Shown here: positions 8,090-16,207 of the stretch, one piece after another
Numbering within the stretch: the stretch's first letter is position 1
How the letters are laid out: the number at the start of each line of letters is the position of its first letter
DNA from: JACJYM01 sp965230495
GTDB taxonomy: Bacteria; Bacteroidota; Bacteroidia; Chitinophagales; Saprospiraceae
DNA length: 64,000 nucleotides
Reading direction: 5' to 3'
Assembly: GCA_965230495.1 (NCBI GenBank)
Contig: OZ246004.1
Location: 1,922,001 to 1,986,000, forward strand
Notes under the pieces: model-generated
What the model was told of the DNA's origin: nothing
What the model saw: only the letters and a program-made list of their open reading frames with translations
Database searches by the model: none
Made by a program: the position numbers and the translations under genes

Positions 8090-9276
8090 ATTCTAGAGAG
8101 AGCTTGCTTCAAATCCTTGATTTGATCCTTATAATGTTCTAAACCAATTGACAATCTTACCAATCCAATTTTGATACCCATGGCTTTAAACTTGTCAGGA
8201 GGCAGTTCTTTCACATAGCTTATTGATGGGGAATAGACCAAACTCTCATGTCCTCCCCAAGAAACACCTAATTTGAAAAGATTAAGCCCATTAACAAACT
8301 TTTTAACCTTTCGTAGTTCAGTGGTATTCAATTCAATAGAAAATAATCCGCTAAATCCTTGCATTTGCTTTTTTGCCAACTTGTGTTGAGCAAAACTTTT
8401 CAAACCCGGATATATTACTTTTTTGATTTTTTTGTGCCTAAGAAGGTAATCAATAACTTTTGAAGTGTTCAATGCATGTTTTTCCATTCTCATTGGAAAC
8501 GTTCTCAAACTTCTCAAAATCAACCATGCTTCAAATGGTGCTATTTTTGGCCCAAGCAAAGCAACTTCGTTAGCAATAATATCGTTAATCAAAGCTCTCT
8601 TTCCAATGAGGACTCCCGCTATGATATCACTGTGTCCTGCCAGATATTTTGAGATAGAATGGACTTCAATATCAATCCCCATATCTAATGGCCTTTGATA
8701 CAACGGAGTAGCCCATGTATTATCAATAATAGTATATATTCCTTGTGATTTAGCCAGTTTAGCTATTGCTTTTATGTCTTGAAGTTCATAAGTCATAGAA
8801 GCTGGGCTTTCTAAATAAATTAGCTTTGTATTCGGCCTAATAGCCCTTTCAAAATCTTCAACCTTGGTACCTTTTACATATTGAGTTTCTATATTGAACT
8901 TTTTAAGATATTTCCCTAAAAAGTTGTTAGCAGGTCCATATACGTTACTAACGGTTATAATGTGGTCACCGGACTTTAGCAGATGTAATACAGCCATTGC
9001 AATTGCGGAGATACCACTTGCTGTCAACTTAGCTTTCTCTCCATTACAGAGGGCTGCTATTTTTTCTTCTACGATACTGGAAGTTGGGTTATTAATTCGA
9101 CTATAGATATACGAATCTGAAAAATTGTCAAATGCCTCATCTATACCATCCCAGGACTCGAAGGCAAACAATGAATTTTGAAATATAGGAGGTACAACAG
9201 CTCCTTTGTATCCGTCATATTCAAGAAAATCTTCATTTAAAAACGTCTCTGTCTTTTTTTTCTTACTCATTTGCAT
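8086..9276 (-). CDS. PLP-dependent trans-sulfuration family enzyme (cystathionine beta-lyase / gamma-synthase type)
   Basis: 396 residues of the Cys/Met-metabolism PLP enzyme family. Visible family features are YSRINNPT (residues 58-65, cofactor-phosphate contact), LTASGISAIAM (84-94), IIDNTWATP (183-191, PLP-stacking Asp) and SISKYLAGHSD, with the Schiff-base lysine at K210. It cleaves or forms C-S bonds in methionine, cysteine or cystathionine. The sequence does not distinguish beta-lyase, gamma-lyase and synthase. An unusual basic start (MQMSKKKK) precedes the fold, and M3 is an alternative start. It lies 63 bases after an NhaC-type antiporter gene and probably shares its transcript. No terminator separates it from the convergent cyclase-family gene. 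Confidence 0.8.
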   Translation of the reverse strand: MQMSKKKKTETFLNEDFLEYDGYKGAVVPPIFQNSLFAFESWDGIDEAFDNFSDSYIYSRINNPTSSIVEEKIAALCNGEKAKLTASGISAIAMAVLHLLKSGDHIITVSNVYGPANNFLGKYLKKFNIETQYVKGTKVEDFERAIRPNTKLIYLESPASMTYELQDIKAIAKLAKSQGIYTIIDNTWATPLYQRPLDMGIDIEVHSISKYLAGHSDIIAGVLIGKRALINDIIANEVALLGPKIAPFEAWLILRSLRTFPMRMEKHALNTSKVIDYLLRHKKIKKVIYPGLKSFAQHKLAKKQMQGFSGLFSIELNTTELRKVKKFVNGLNLFKLGVSWGGHESLVYSPSISYVKELPPDKFKAMGIKIGLVRLSIGLEHYKDQIKDLKQALSRI

Positions 9277-9339
9277 TGTTTATGGAGTTCACATGTCTAC
9301 TGAACTCGTAAATAATCATCCCGTTAATCCATATAGTTT

Positions 9340-10785
9340 TCACCTGTTTGCCTCATCCTTATTTTTTGGTAAAAAGCATGCGGTCCCTGTCAATGCAAAG
9401 ATTAAAGCAATTACAATATTAATTAAAGATAGGTATTGATGTTGAGCATATTCCCATGTACTTATTCCCAGTGTGGCAGCCATAAAAATACCCGACGGAG
9501 TCCAAGGAAAAAGATTCTCCATCATTGTTCCAGCATCTTCTATACTTCTACTAAGTACTTTTCTTGGAATATTCAACTCATTATATTTTTTTTCAAATGA
9601 TTTTCCAATAATAAAACTTGTAGCGTATTGGTTAGAAGTGGTAATATTCGTGATCAATGTAGATGACAATGAAGCTACAATTGTAGTCCTAATGGATTTC
9701 AATCTTTTCATCAAAGGAGCTATACATACTTCAATGGCATTGATAACGTCCAATGTGCCTATATAGGCAAATATCAAAAGACAAACGACCACTCCTTCTA
9801 TCAGATTATAAAGTCCCCCTCTATTAAGGATGTTAACTACATCGGATTTTATACGAATATCCGCAGCAATCATTTCAATTGAAAAGCCTTTGTTTAAAGA
9901 TCGAAAAATTTGGTCAACGCTAAAATCTTGAAAAAACATAGCCAATACAATTGCTATCCATGAGGAAGTAAGAAGTATAATTACAATAGGCTTTTGTTTA
10001 ACGGAACCCCAGACTACTATAACCAGAGGAATAAGAAGCCAAATATTAAAATTAAATATTGATGTCAAATCGCTCATTGCCAAAGATATGTTTTGGCTCA
10101 TTTCCTGTCCATCGGAGGAAATATTTGGGGTCAAAAAAGCATAAATAATTATAGCAATCAAGGCAGAAGGGATTGTGGTATACATCATGGACTTTATATG
10201 TTCCATCAAGGGAACATTTGTGGCTAATGATGCTATGTTCGTTGTATCCGAAAGAGGAGACATTTTATCTCCAAAAAAAGAGCCACCCACTACAGCACCA
10301 GCTGTTATGCCCAGATCTACCTCAAAGATAGCCGCTATGCCCATCATCACCACTCCTATTGTGCCTGCAGACCCCCAGGATGTTCCGGTGAGCATTGAAA
10401 AAACAATACATATTAGAAAAGAGAAAACATATATCCAGTTAGGATCAATAATTGATATGCCAAAGTGTATCAACATGGGTATTGTACCACTTACCATCCA
10501 ACTTCCGATCAAAACACCTATCGATAGCAATATAAATACAACAGGGATTGACTCTTTCACCTTATTAGTAAGTGATTTTTCAATACTTTTCCAGTCAAAT
10601 CCTAAAGAAAAAAGATAAAAGATATTAAATGAGAAAGCCAGAAGAATCAAGATCTCCAGAGGAAACATCTTGCCTTTTAAAAAAACGGGATGTACAAATA
10701 ACCCATATACTAGAAGAAGTAAAAAAAATAGTATAGGCATCAGAACCCTTCTAAATGAATATATTTCTCCAGTGTTATCTTCCAT
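9340..10785 (-). CDS. nhaC: NhaC-family Na+/H+ antiporter
   Basis: 481 residues with about 11-12 hydrophobic segments. The family signature GSFFGDKMSPLSDTTNIAS and an upstream GTSWGSAGTIG are clear, as is the later TSNQYATSFI with PRKVLSRSIEDAGTMMENLFPW. NhaC proteins are inner-membrane antiporters exchanging protons for Na+. Relatives exchange organic acids such as malate/lactate, and others probably move amino acids, so the cargo need not be sodium alone. It sits between a GH3-family ligase (21 bases upstream) and a Cys/Met lyase (63 bases downstream) on the same strand. This suggests a small amino-acid-related operon. The family call is secure and the substrate inference weak. Confidence 0.85.
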   Translation of the reverse strand: MEDNTGEIYSFRRVLMPILFFLLLLVYGLFVHPVFLKGKMFPLEILILLAFSFNIFYLFSLGFDWKSIEKSLTNKVKESIPVVFILLSIGVLIGSWMVSGTIPMLIHFGISIIDPNWIYVFSFLICIVFSMLTGTSWGSAGTIGVVMMGIAAIFEVDLGITAGAVVGGSFFGDKMSPLSDTTNIASLATNVPLMEHIKSMMYTTIPSALIAIIIYAFLTPNISSDGQEMSQNISLAMSDLTSIFNFNIWLLIPLVIVVWGSVKQKPIVIILLTSSWIAIVLAMFFQDFSVDQIFRSLNKGFSIEMIAADIRIKSDVVNILNRGGLYNLIEGVVVCLLIFAYIGTLDVINAIEVCIAPLMKRLKSIRTTIVASLSSTLITNITTSNQYATSFIIGKSFEKKYNELNIPRKVLSRSIEDAGTMMENLFPWTPSGIFMAATLGISTWEYAQHQYLSLINIVIALIFALTGTACFLPKNKDEANR

Positions 10786-10806
10786 TATTCAAATTATAAC
10801 AATGCC

Positions 10807-12300
10807 CTATATATTGCCCAATATTCGAATTGCTATTTTTCTATCATTGCTTAATCTGGGCACTTTATTCTGTCCACCTAATTTACCTATATTCTTCATA
10901 TAATCTCTAAAACTATCCCTTCCAAGTTCCGTAATCTTCAATCGTTGTAGAATATTACCTCTTCTCAGGTCATCATAATAGATGTTCTGTTCTCTCATTT
11001 CTTTATCCAGCCTATTCGAAAAGGCATTTACATCTTCAGGAGGCTTTGCAAACTCAACCAGCCATTCATGATAAGGTAATTCATTATTTTCCGGATTAAT
11101 CTGAGGTGCTACAGTGAACTCAACTACTGAAATGTCTTTTTCTCCTATAGCGAGTTGCATAGCTTCTTCTACTTCCTTCGCGATCACATGCTCTCCAAAA
11201 GCAGAGATAAAGTGCTTTACTCTACCAGATACAATAATCCTATACGGATCAAGTGATACGAATCTCACGCAATCGCCTATATCATATCCCCATAATCCTG
11301 CATTTGAAGAAAGTATCAATGCGTAGTCTACTCCCATTTCGACCTCTTCTAATCCAAGTCTTTTTTCATTGTTGGGATAGTCGGATAATGGGATAAACTC
11401 AAAAAACAATCCGGCATTGGTATTTAATAGCAGTCCGTCATTACTAATTTGGTCTTGAAACGCTATAAAACCTTCTGATGCCGGATAGGTTTCCAACGTA
11501 TGAACCCCTTCTCCTACGAGTTGTTGCATTTGTAGGCGATACGGCTCATAGTTGACTCCTCCATAAACAAAAAGATGATAGTTGGGAAAGATGTCTTTAA
11601 TCGTTGGTTTTCCTGTTTTATCCATCAAACGCTCATAATACATCTGTACCCAAGGGGGGATGCCACCGATCAGTCTCATATCATGTTTTAATGTTTCCTC
11701 CACCACTTCATCCAACTTTACTTCCCAATCTTCTATACAATTAATCTCGTAGGATGGCATCTGATTAGATTGTAGCCAATTGGGGACTTCATGATTAACA
11801 ATTCCAGATAGTCTTCCCAATGGAACTCCATTTTTCTCTTCTAACACAGGAGATCCACTTAAGAACATCACTTTCCCATCAAATATTCTGTACAATTTTG
11901 TCTGATGAACGAAATTCATGGTCGACATAGTGGCGGACTTAATATGGTAGGGCATACTTTCCTTTGTAATAGGAATATACTTTATTCCTGATGTTGTTCC
12001 AGAAGTCTTCCCATAATACTTAGGCCTTCCTGGCCACAATACATCCTTATCCCCTGAGATCATGGCATCAATATAACCTCTTAAAGCTTCATAATTTCTG
12101 ATAGGAACATTTTCCTTAAATGATGCATGGGTATCAATCTTTGTGAAGTGATGGTCAACACCAAATCTGGTTTCTTTGGCTTTTCCAAGCAATGACTTAA
12201 GAATATTTCTTTGATCCCTGATTGCATGTTGTCTTATCTTCCTAACATCAGCTGAAAGCTTGGCAGCCAGTGGTTTGATAAGCGTTGACTTGATGCCCAT
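10807..12300 (-). CDS. GH3-family acyl-acid amido synthetase-like protein
   Basis: 497 residues matching the bacterial GH3 (auxin-responsive promoter) family, part of the ANL adenylating superfamily. The phosphate-binding motif appears as YGKTSGTTSGIKYIP. Also present are VYGGVNYEPY, TYPASEGFIA and WGYDIGDCVRFV, the last holding the hinge-type motif. Plant GH3 enzymes join acyl acids such as jasmonate or auxin to amino acids with ATP. The substrates of bacterial members are largely unknown. The start MGIKSTLIKPLA is unambiguous. It is the first gene of a likely GH3-nhaC-PLP lyase operon and is shielded upstream by a strong terminator. Confidence 0.85.
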   Translation of the reverse strand: MGIKSTLIKPLAAKLSADVRKIRQHAIRDQRNILKSLLGKAKETRFGVDHHFTKIDTHASFKENVPIRNYEALRGYIDAMISGDKDVLWPGRPKYYGKTSGTTSGIKYIPITKESMPYHIKSATMSTMNFVHQTKLYRIFDGKVMFLSGSPVLEEKNGVPLGRLSGIVNHEVPNWLQSNQMPSYEINCIEDWEVKLDEVVEETLKHDMRLIGGIPPWVQMYYERLMDKTGKPTIKDIFPNYHLFVYGGVNYEPYRLQMQQLVGEGVHTLETYPASEGFIAFQDQISNDGLLLNTNAGLFFEFIPLSDYPNNEKRLGLEEVEMGVDYALILSSNAGLWGYDIGDCVRFVSLDPYRIIVSGRVKHFISAFGEHVIAKEVEEAMQLAIGEKDISVVEFTVAPQINPENNELPYHEWLVEFAKPPEDVNAFSNRLDKEMREQNIYYDDLRRGNILQRLKITELGRDSFRDYMKNIGKLGGQNKVPRLSNDRKIAIRILGNI

Positions 12301-12346
12301 ATCCAGATTAGTAATTTTAATACAATGGTAAGGAAAAGTTTATAAA

Positions 12347-12380
12347 TGAAAAAGGGGACACTTAAGTGTCCCCTTTTTTT
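12347..12380. terminator. Bidirectional intrinsic terminator between the SPFH and GH3 genes
   Basis: A near-perfect palindrome (GGGGACACTTAAGTGTCCCC) is flanked by an A-run on one side and a T7 run on the other. It lies just after the prohibitin-like gene and before the GH3 gene, so it ends the SPFH transcript. Confidence 0.85.
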
Positions 12381-12399
12381 AACGTCAAATATTCTGTTA

Positions 12400-13245
12400 T
12401 TAATTTCCGTTCAAAATCAATGGTAAGCCCCCATTTCCACCATCTCCAATAATTACAATTTTAGAATTTTGAGACTCCGCCAACTCCAATGTTGCTTCTA
12501 TACCCTTGTCTTTCAATATCTTATCTGTCAACGATGCATTAAGAATCTTATTAGCATCTGCTTTAGCCTGGGCTTCAATGATCTTTCTTTCTGCCTCCTT
12601 TCTTTCTCTATCCAACTTAAACTCATACTGGAACGCCAATTGTTCCTCCTGAAGTTTTTGCTCAATAGCATTTTTCAAATTATCAGGTAATTGTACGGAC
12701 CTAATTAAAACGGCATCCAATACAATGTGCTTAGCACTCACGGCCTGCTTAGTCTTATTGAATATCTCTACTTGAATAGCCTCTCTTTTTGTCGAATATA
12801 ATTCTTCCGGCAAGTATTGACCTATAACTTCTCTAGTGGCCGACCTGATCTCAGGTTTTATAATTCTTTCTACGTAATCAGAGCCAATTTCATCATGCAA
12901 ATATCCAATTTTATCCGGTTCAGGATTAAATCTATACGATAGCTCCACCTGAATACTTAAACCGTTTTTCGAAAGAACATCCATTTCTTCATAAGCTTCA
13001 TTAACCCTAACATCATATATATACATCTTATTCCAAGGAGCTATGATATGAAATCCCTGACTGTATACTTCATTTTTTACTAGTCCTCCAGAAAAACGCT
13101 TAAACTTGATCCCTTTTTCTCCGGGATCTATGGTTAAAAAGGTTGTATTCGATAACATCATCATTAATATCAATGCAAAGAATGCTATGAAAATGTATTT
13201 CGAAAATCCTTTAGGTAGGTTAGGTAAATTATTCCTTTGATTCAT
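12400..13245 (-). CDS. Prohibitin-like SPFH/Band 7 membrane protein
   Basis: 281 residues. One hydrophobic segment at about residues 18-37 is followed by the SPFH domain: TIDPGEKGIKFKRFSGG, FHIIAPWNKMYIYDVRV, and a later YLPEELYSTKREAIQ with VLIRSVQLPDNLKNAIEQKLQEEQ as in mitochondrial and bacterial prohibitins. A coiled coil (about 195-240, rich in E, K and A) is the oligomerising part. Such proteins form large rings at the inner membrane, often around FtsH protease. No ftsH gene is in the window. It is transcribed alone: 169 bases of non-coding DNA precede it and a terminator follows. The upstream region carries two copies of ATCAAGTGT 24 bases apart (13272, 13296). Confidence 0.85.
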   Translation of the reverse strand: MNQRNNLPNLPKGFSKYIFIAFFALILMMMLSNTTFLTIDPGEKGIKFKRFSGGLVKNEVYSQGFHIIAPWNKMYIYDVRVNEAYEEMDVLSKNGLSIQVELSYRFNPEPDKIGYLHDEIGSDYVERIIKPEIRSATREVIGQYLPEELYSTKREAIQVEIFNKTKQAVSAKHIVLDAVLIRSVQLPDNLKNAIEQKLQEEQLAFQYEFKLDRERKEAERKIIEAQAKADANKILNASLTDKILKDKGIEATLELAESQNSKIVIIGDGGNGGLPLILNGN

Positions 13246-13414
13246 TTGTTTATAATTTATGTTTTTAAAAGATCAAGTGTAACTCGCATCATCTCATCAA
13301 GTGTGAAATATTTAAATACGTGCTTATTACATTTTATAAATTTCTATTTTATAATAATAACAATAGTTTGTGCATATGTTTCTCTTAAACAGATTAAAAT
13401 CCTGAGAATCTCGA

Positions 13415-14389
13415 CTAAGTATCTACTTTTTGCTCATTCATACATTTGAAATGCCTCTTTGGACAAGTACCATAACCTATTTTTGAACAAGGTCTACAAC
13501 TCAATCCCATCACCTCCATATTAATCACCTTTGATTTACTATCCTTTGGCATATAAGGATACATGCCGAAAGAAGGCACTGTACTCCCCCAATATACAGT
13601 TATCTCTTTATTAAAAGCAGCAGCAATATGCATCATTCCCGTATCAGATGTATGTACATGACTAGAATATTTTATAATAGCAGCAGATTCTTGGAGCGAT
13701 ATACTACCTACCATATTTCGAATAGCGTCTCCAAAATTATTTTCAAGACTTAAAGAAACATCCTGAGCATCTTTCCCCCCTATTAAAACCACTTTTCTTT
13801 CTCTCTTCCTACTAATAATTTTTTTAGCCACATTCAGAGGAATTCTTTTAGTATAGTAATTAGCCCCTAATACTAATACCTCGTATTCTATCTCCTTCTC
13901 TTTAAAATTAAGACCATAGCCATCATTTTTGGCATCCAGAAAAAAATCTAGGCCCTTACCATCATTTTTTAATCCTAATTCTTTCAATCCTTCGAAATAA
14001 CGATCCACTAGATGCCATCCCTTTGGCAACCTATTCCACTTGAAATTTACCAAAAGCCACTTTTGTACGTTTAATTTATCAAAACTTAAGTACTTAATAC
14101 CCAGTTTCCTAGATAATCCTATCGAGCGTATATTCTTATGAAGGTCTACAATAATGTCATAACCTTCTCTTTTTACTTCGGGTAATACTTCTTCTGTACT
14201 CGATTTAAAGCAGATAATCTTATCGATATATGGGTTATCCTCTAAAATAGAAACGAAACCCGCCTTCGTTAGGTAATGTACTTCTGTTTTAAGTTGCTCT
14301 TTAATAGCCCTAACCACAGGTGTAGTAATAACAATATCGCCAATACTGCTGAAGCGTAGTACAAGTACCTTTTTAATATCGAAAGTCAT
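13415..14389 (-). CDS. Glycosyltransferase family 9 (LPS heptosyltransferase-like)
   Basis: 324 residues from ATG 14389; an in-frame TTG one codon earlier is possible but less likely. The N-terminus VLVLRFSSIGDIVITTPVVRAI is the ADP-heptose transferase/GT9 start. The C-terminal half has VVLIGGKDAQD, then HTSDTGMMHIAAAFNKEITVYWGST, the sugar-nucleotide binding region. A cysteine-rich end (SCRPCSKIGYGTCPKRHFKCM) is common in this group. It probably adds a heptose or similar sugar to lipopolysaccharide core at the cytoplasmic face of the inner membrane. The ATG overlaps the TGA of the preceding PAQR gene by one base (TGATG), so expression is coupled. Confidence 0.85.
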   Translation of the reverse strand: MTFDIKKVLVLRFSSIGDIVITTPVVRAIKEQLKTEVHYLTKAGFVSILEDNPYIDKIICFKSSTEEVLPEVKREGYDIIVDLHKNIRSIGLSRKLGIKYLSFDKLNVQKWLLVNFKWNRLPKGWHLVDRYFEGLKELGLKNDGKGLDFFLDAKNDGYGLNFKEKEIEYEVLVLGANYYTKRIPLNVAKKIISRKRERKVVLIGGKDAQDVSLSLENNFGDAIRNMVGSISLQESAAIIKYSSHVHTSDTGMMHIAAAFNKEITVYWGSTVPSFGMYPYMPKDSKSKVINMEVMGLSCRPCSKIGYGTCPKRHFKCMNEQKVDT

Positions 14390-15042
14390 CAAATATTAAT
14401 TCCCATATAATATGAATAAAAATGAGCAAATGTGCCCATAAGAACGAATAGATGCCATACTGTATGGTTTATCTTATATCGTTTCCAAACGTAAAACAAA
14501 ATACCCAACGAGTAAAAAACACCTCCGTAAATAAGCCAGTTCACCACTTGACTATTCATTGATGCCGTAAGTGCTTCGTATATTCCTAAGACCATCCATC
14601 CTAAAACCAAATAAAGTAATACGGAAATAAACTCAAATCTTCCTGTATAAAAGACCTTAAACACGATACCTCCAAATATAATTACCCAATGTAGGATTAG
14701 AAATATAATTCCTTTAGGCGTAGGATAATATTTTAGTATGAATAAAGTGTAAGAGCCTCCTATCAAAAGGTAAATACTTATATGGTCTATTTTTTTCCAA
14801 AAAAATTTCTTCTTCGCTTCAATCTGTAGATGATAAGTAGTGGAAGCCAGATAAAGGGATAATGCTCCTATACCAAATACTAGTATTCCTAATCTTTCTA
14901 TATACGGGATTGGCCCTTTATACGAAAACACTAGTATCGCAATATAAGCTAGAGCTAAAATTGCACCCAAAGCATGGGTAAAAAAATTTAGTTTTTCATC
15001 AATAGGTAAAAGTCGATATTGATTGGCAAAGGTTTTAATCAT
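14389..15042 (-). CDS. PAQR / hemolysin III family membrane protein
   Basis: 217 residues with seven predicted hydrophobic helices. The family signature is present: FFTHALGAILALA near residue 20, YLASTTYHL (~62-70), IDHISIYLLIGGSYT (~86-100) and the C-terminal HTVWHLFVLMGTFAHF. The conserved Ser/His/Asp residues of the PAQR metal site are visible. Despite the name, most bacterial members are not proven toxins; animal relatives act as ceramidase-like receptors. The ATG overlaps the TGA of the upstream T9SS-cargo gene by four bases, and its own stop overlaps the glycosyltransferase start, so all three are a tightly coupled operon. Confidence 0.85.
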   Translation of the reverse strand: MIKTFANQYRLLPIDEKLNFFTHALGAILALAYIAILVFSYKGPIPYIERLGILVFGIGALSLYLASTTYHLQIEAKKKFFWKKIDHISIYLLIGGSYTLFILKYYPTPKGIIFLILHWVIIFGGIVFKVFYTGRFEFISVLLYLVLGWMVLGIYEALTASMNSQVVNWLIYGGVFYSLGILFYVWKRYKINHTVWHLFVLMGTFAHFYSYYMGINI

Positions 15043-16124
15043 GGCGTAATCACTATTAATTTTTTAGTCATTAGCTTTCTATTGTTTTCATCAAATACAC
15101 TATACAAATATGATCCCTTGGGTAAAAACGATAAATCATCTTTTATATGATTAGAATAATAAATCTCTGATTCGTAGATCACTTTACCTATAATATTAGA
15201 CACCCGATAGCTATATTTCCCTATAGGATAGTTAACAAGAGCGATATTCACCTTTCCATAAGTTGGGTTAGGATATAGCACAATATCTCTATCGGATGGC
15301 CCCAATATATAATAATCCTTTTCTGCTTCAAGAGCGAGAAATCTCGATTTTATGAACTTGTTGTCCTCAATGTCACTTTGTAACAGTAAAATATTTGTAT
15401 CATTATCTACTATCCGCAATTCTTTGTTTGAGTTAATAATAGATTGGAAAAACTTTTGAATCAACTCTTCTCCCATAGCCTCTTCCATTAAAATCCATTC
15501 TCCATTCTTCTTGTAAAATACATTAATCGATTTCACCGTCTGGTCATTATACCATAGGGACACATCTCTTGACTGTTTACTTAATGGGATTGAAGTACCC
15601 TCCGTTTTGTCGACTGAAAAACTACGATGAATATCTATTTTTATCCCTTCAACACCAGGGGATAAAAATTCCTCAAGCTTTCCCGTAGGATTTTTTATTT
15701 CGTAAATCTGCTGATAATTTTTTCTGATTGTTGACAATCTCTTATCTTTTAATAAATATGGTCTTTCTCCTATATATTTAATTCTGGCCGTCTGAGAGTC
15801 ACAATATGAAAACGGTACACTTTCCTCATAGTAAAAAATACCAGCTTTGGTTTCAAATAATTTAATGACATATCCTTTTGTTAAATTTATTTTGATCGTA
15901 TCATTAAACTTCTGGACAACCGCTGTAGTATAAAAAGGGCTGTGCAAAAAATTGAAATCAAGCACCCCTTCTCTGGAACTAAAATAAGCTGGTGACAAAG
16001 CTCCTATATGATTTCCAACTAGAAGTTGCTGTCCATTGCTATATGGTTTAATCCATGACTGAGCACATAATGGTCCGACCATCAAAAAAGAAATAACTAT
16101 ATAGACAATAAATCTCATATCCAT
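15039..16124 (-). CDS. Secreted protein with T9SS type A sorting domain
   Basis: 361 residues. A signal peptide (about residues 1-22, ending LCAQ) is followed by ~260 residues of unrecognised sequence. The last ~80 residues form a type A T9SS C-terminal domain: YPNPTYGKVNI, YRVSNIIGKVIYE, LPKGSYLYSVFDENNRKLMTKKLIV. The protein should be exported across the outer membrane by the type IX system and anchored or released with this domain removed. The middle part has no catalytic motif I can name. It is the first gene of an operon with PAQR and GT9 genes. Confidence 0.75.
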   Translation of the reverse strand: MDMRFIVYIVISFLMVGPLCAQSWIKPYSNGQQLLVGNHIGALSPAYFSSREGVLDFNFLHSPFYTTAVVQKFNDTIKINLTKGYVIKLFETKAGIFYYEESVPFSYCDSQTARIKYIGERPYLLKDKRLSTIRKNYQQIYEIKNPTGKLEEFLSPGVEGIKIDIHRSFSVDKTEGTSIPLSKQSRDVSLWYNDQTVKSINVFYKKNGEWILMEEAMGEELIQKFFQSIINSNKELRIVDNDTNILLLQSDIEDNKFIKSRFLALEAEKDYYILGPSDRDIVLYPNPTYGKVNIALVNYPIGKYSYRVSNIIGKVIYESEIYYSNHIKDDLSFLPKGSYLYSVFDENNRKLMTKKLIVITP

Positions 16125-16207
16125 AAAACGAAATTAGAGATTATTACGAGTTTAGTGAATTAAGGAAGTAAAAAATACTAGCTCAAATAAAGAAACCGGT
16201 TATTAAA

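Noticed and set aside
14389..15042. Hemolysin III as a toxin
   Set aside because: The sequence is the PAQR membrane family; the haemolysin name is historical and nothing nearby suggests a toxin system.
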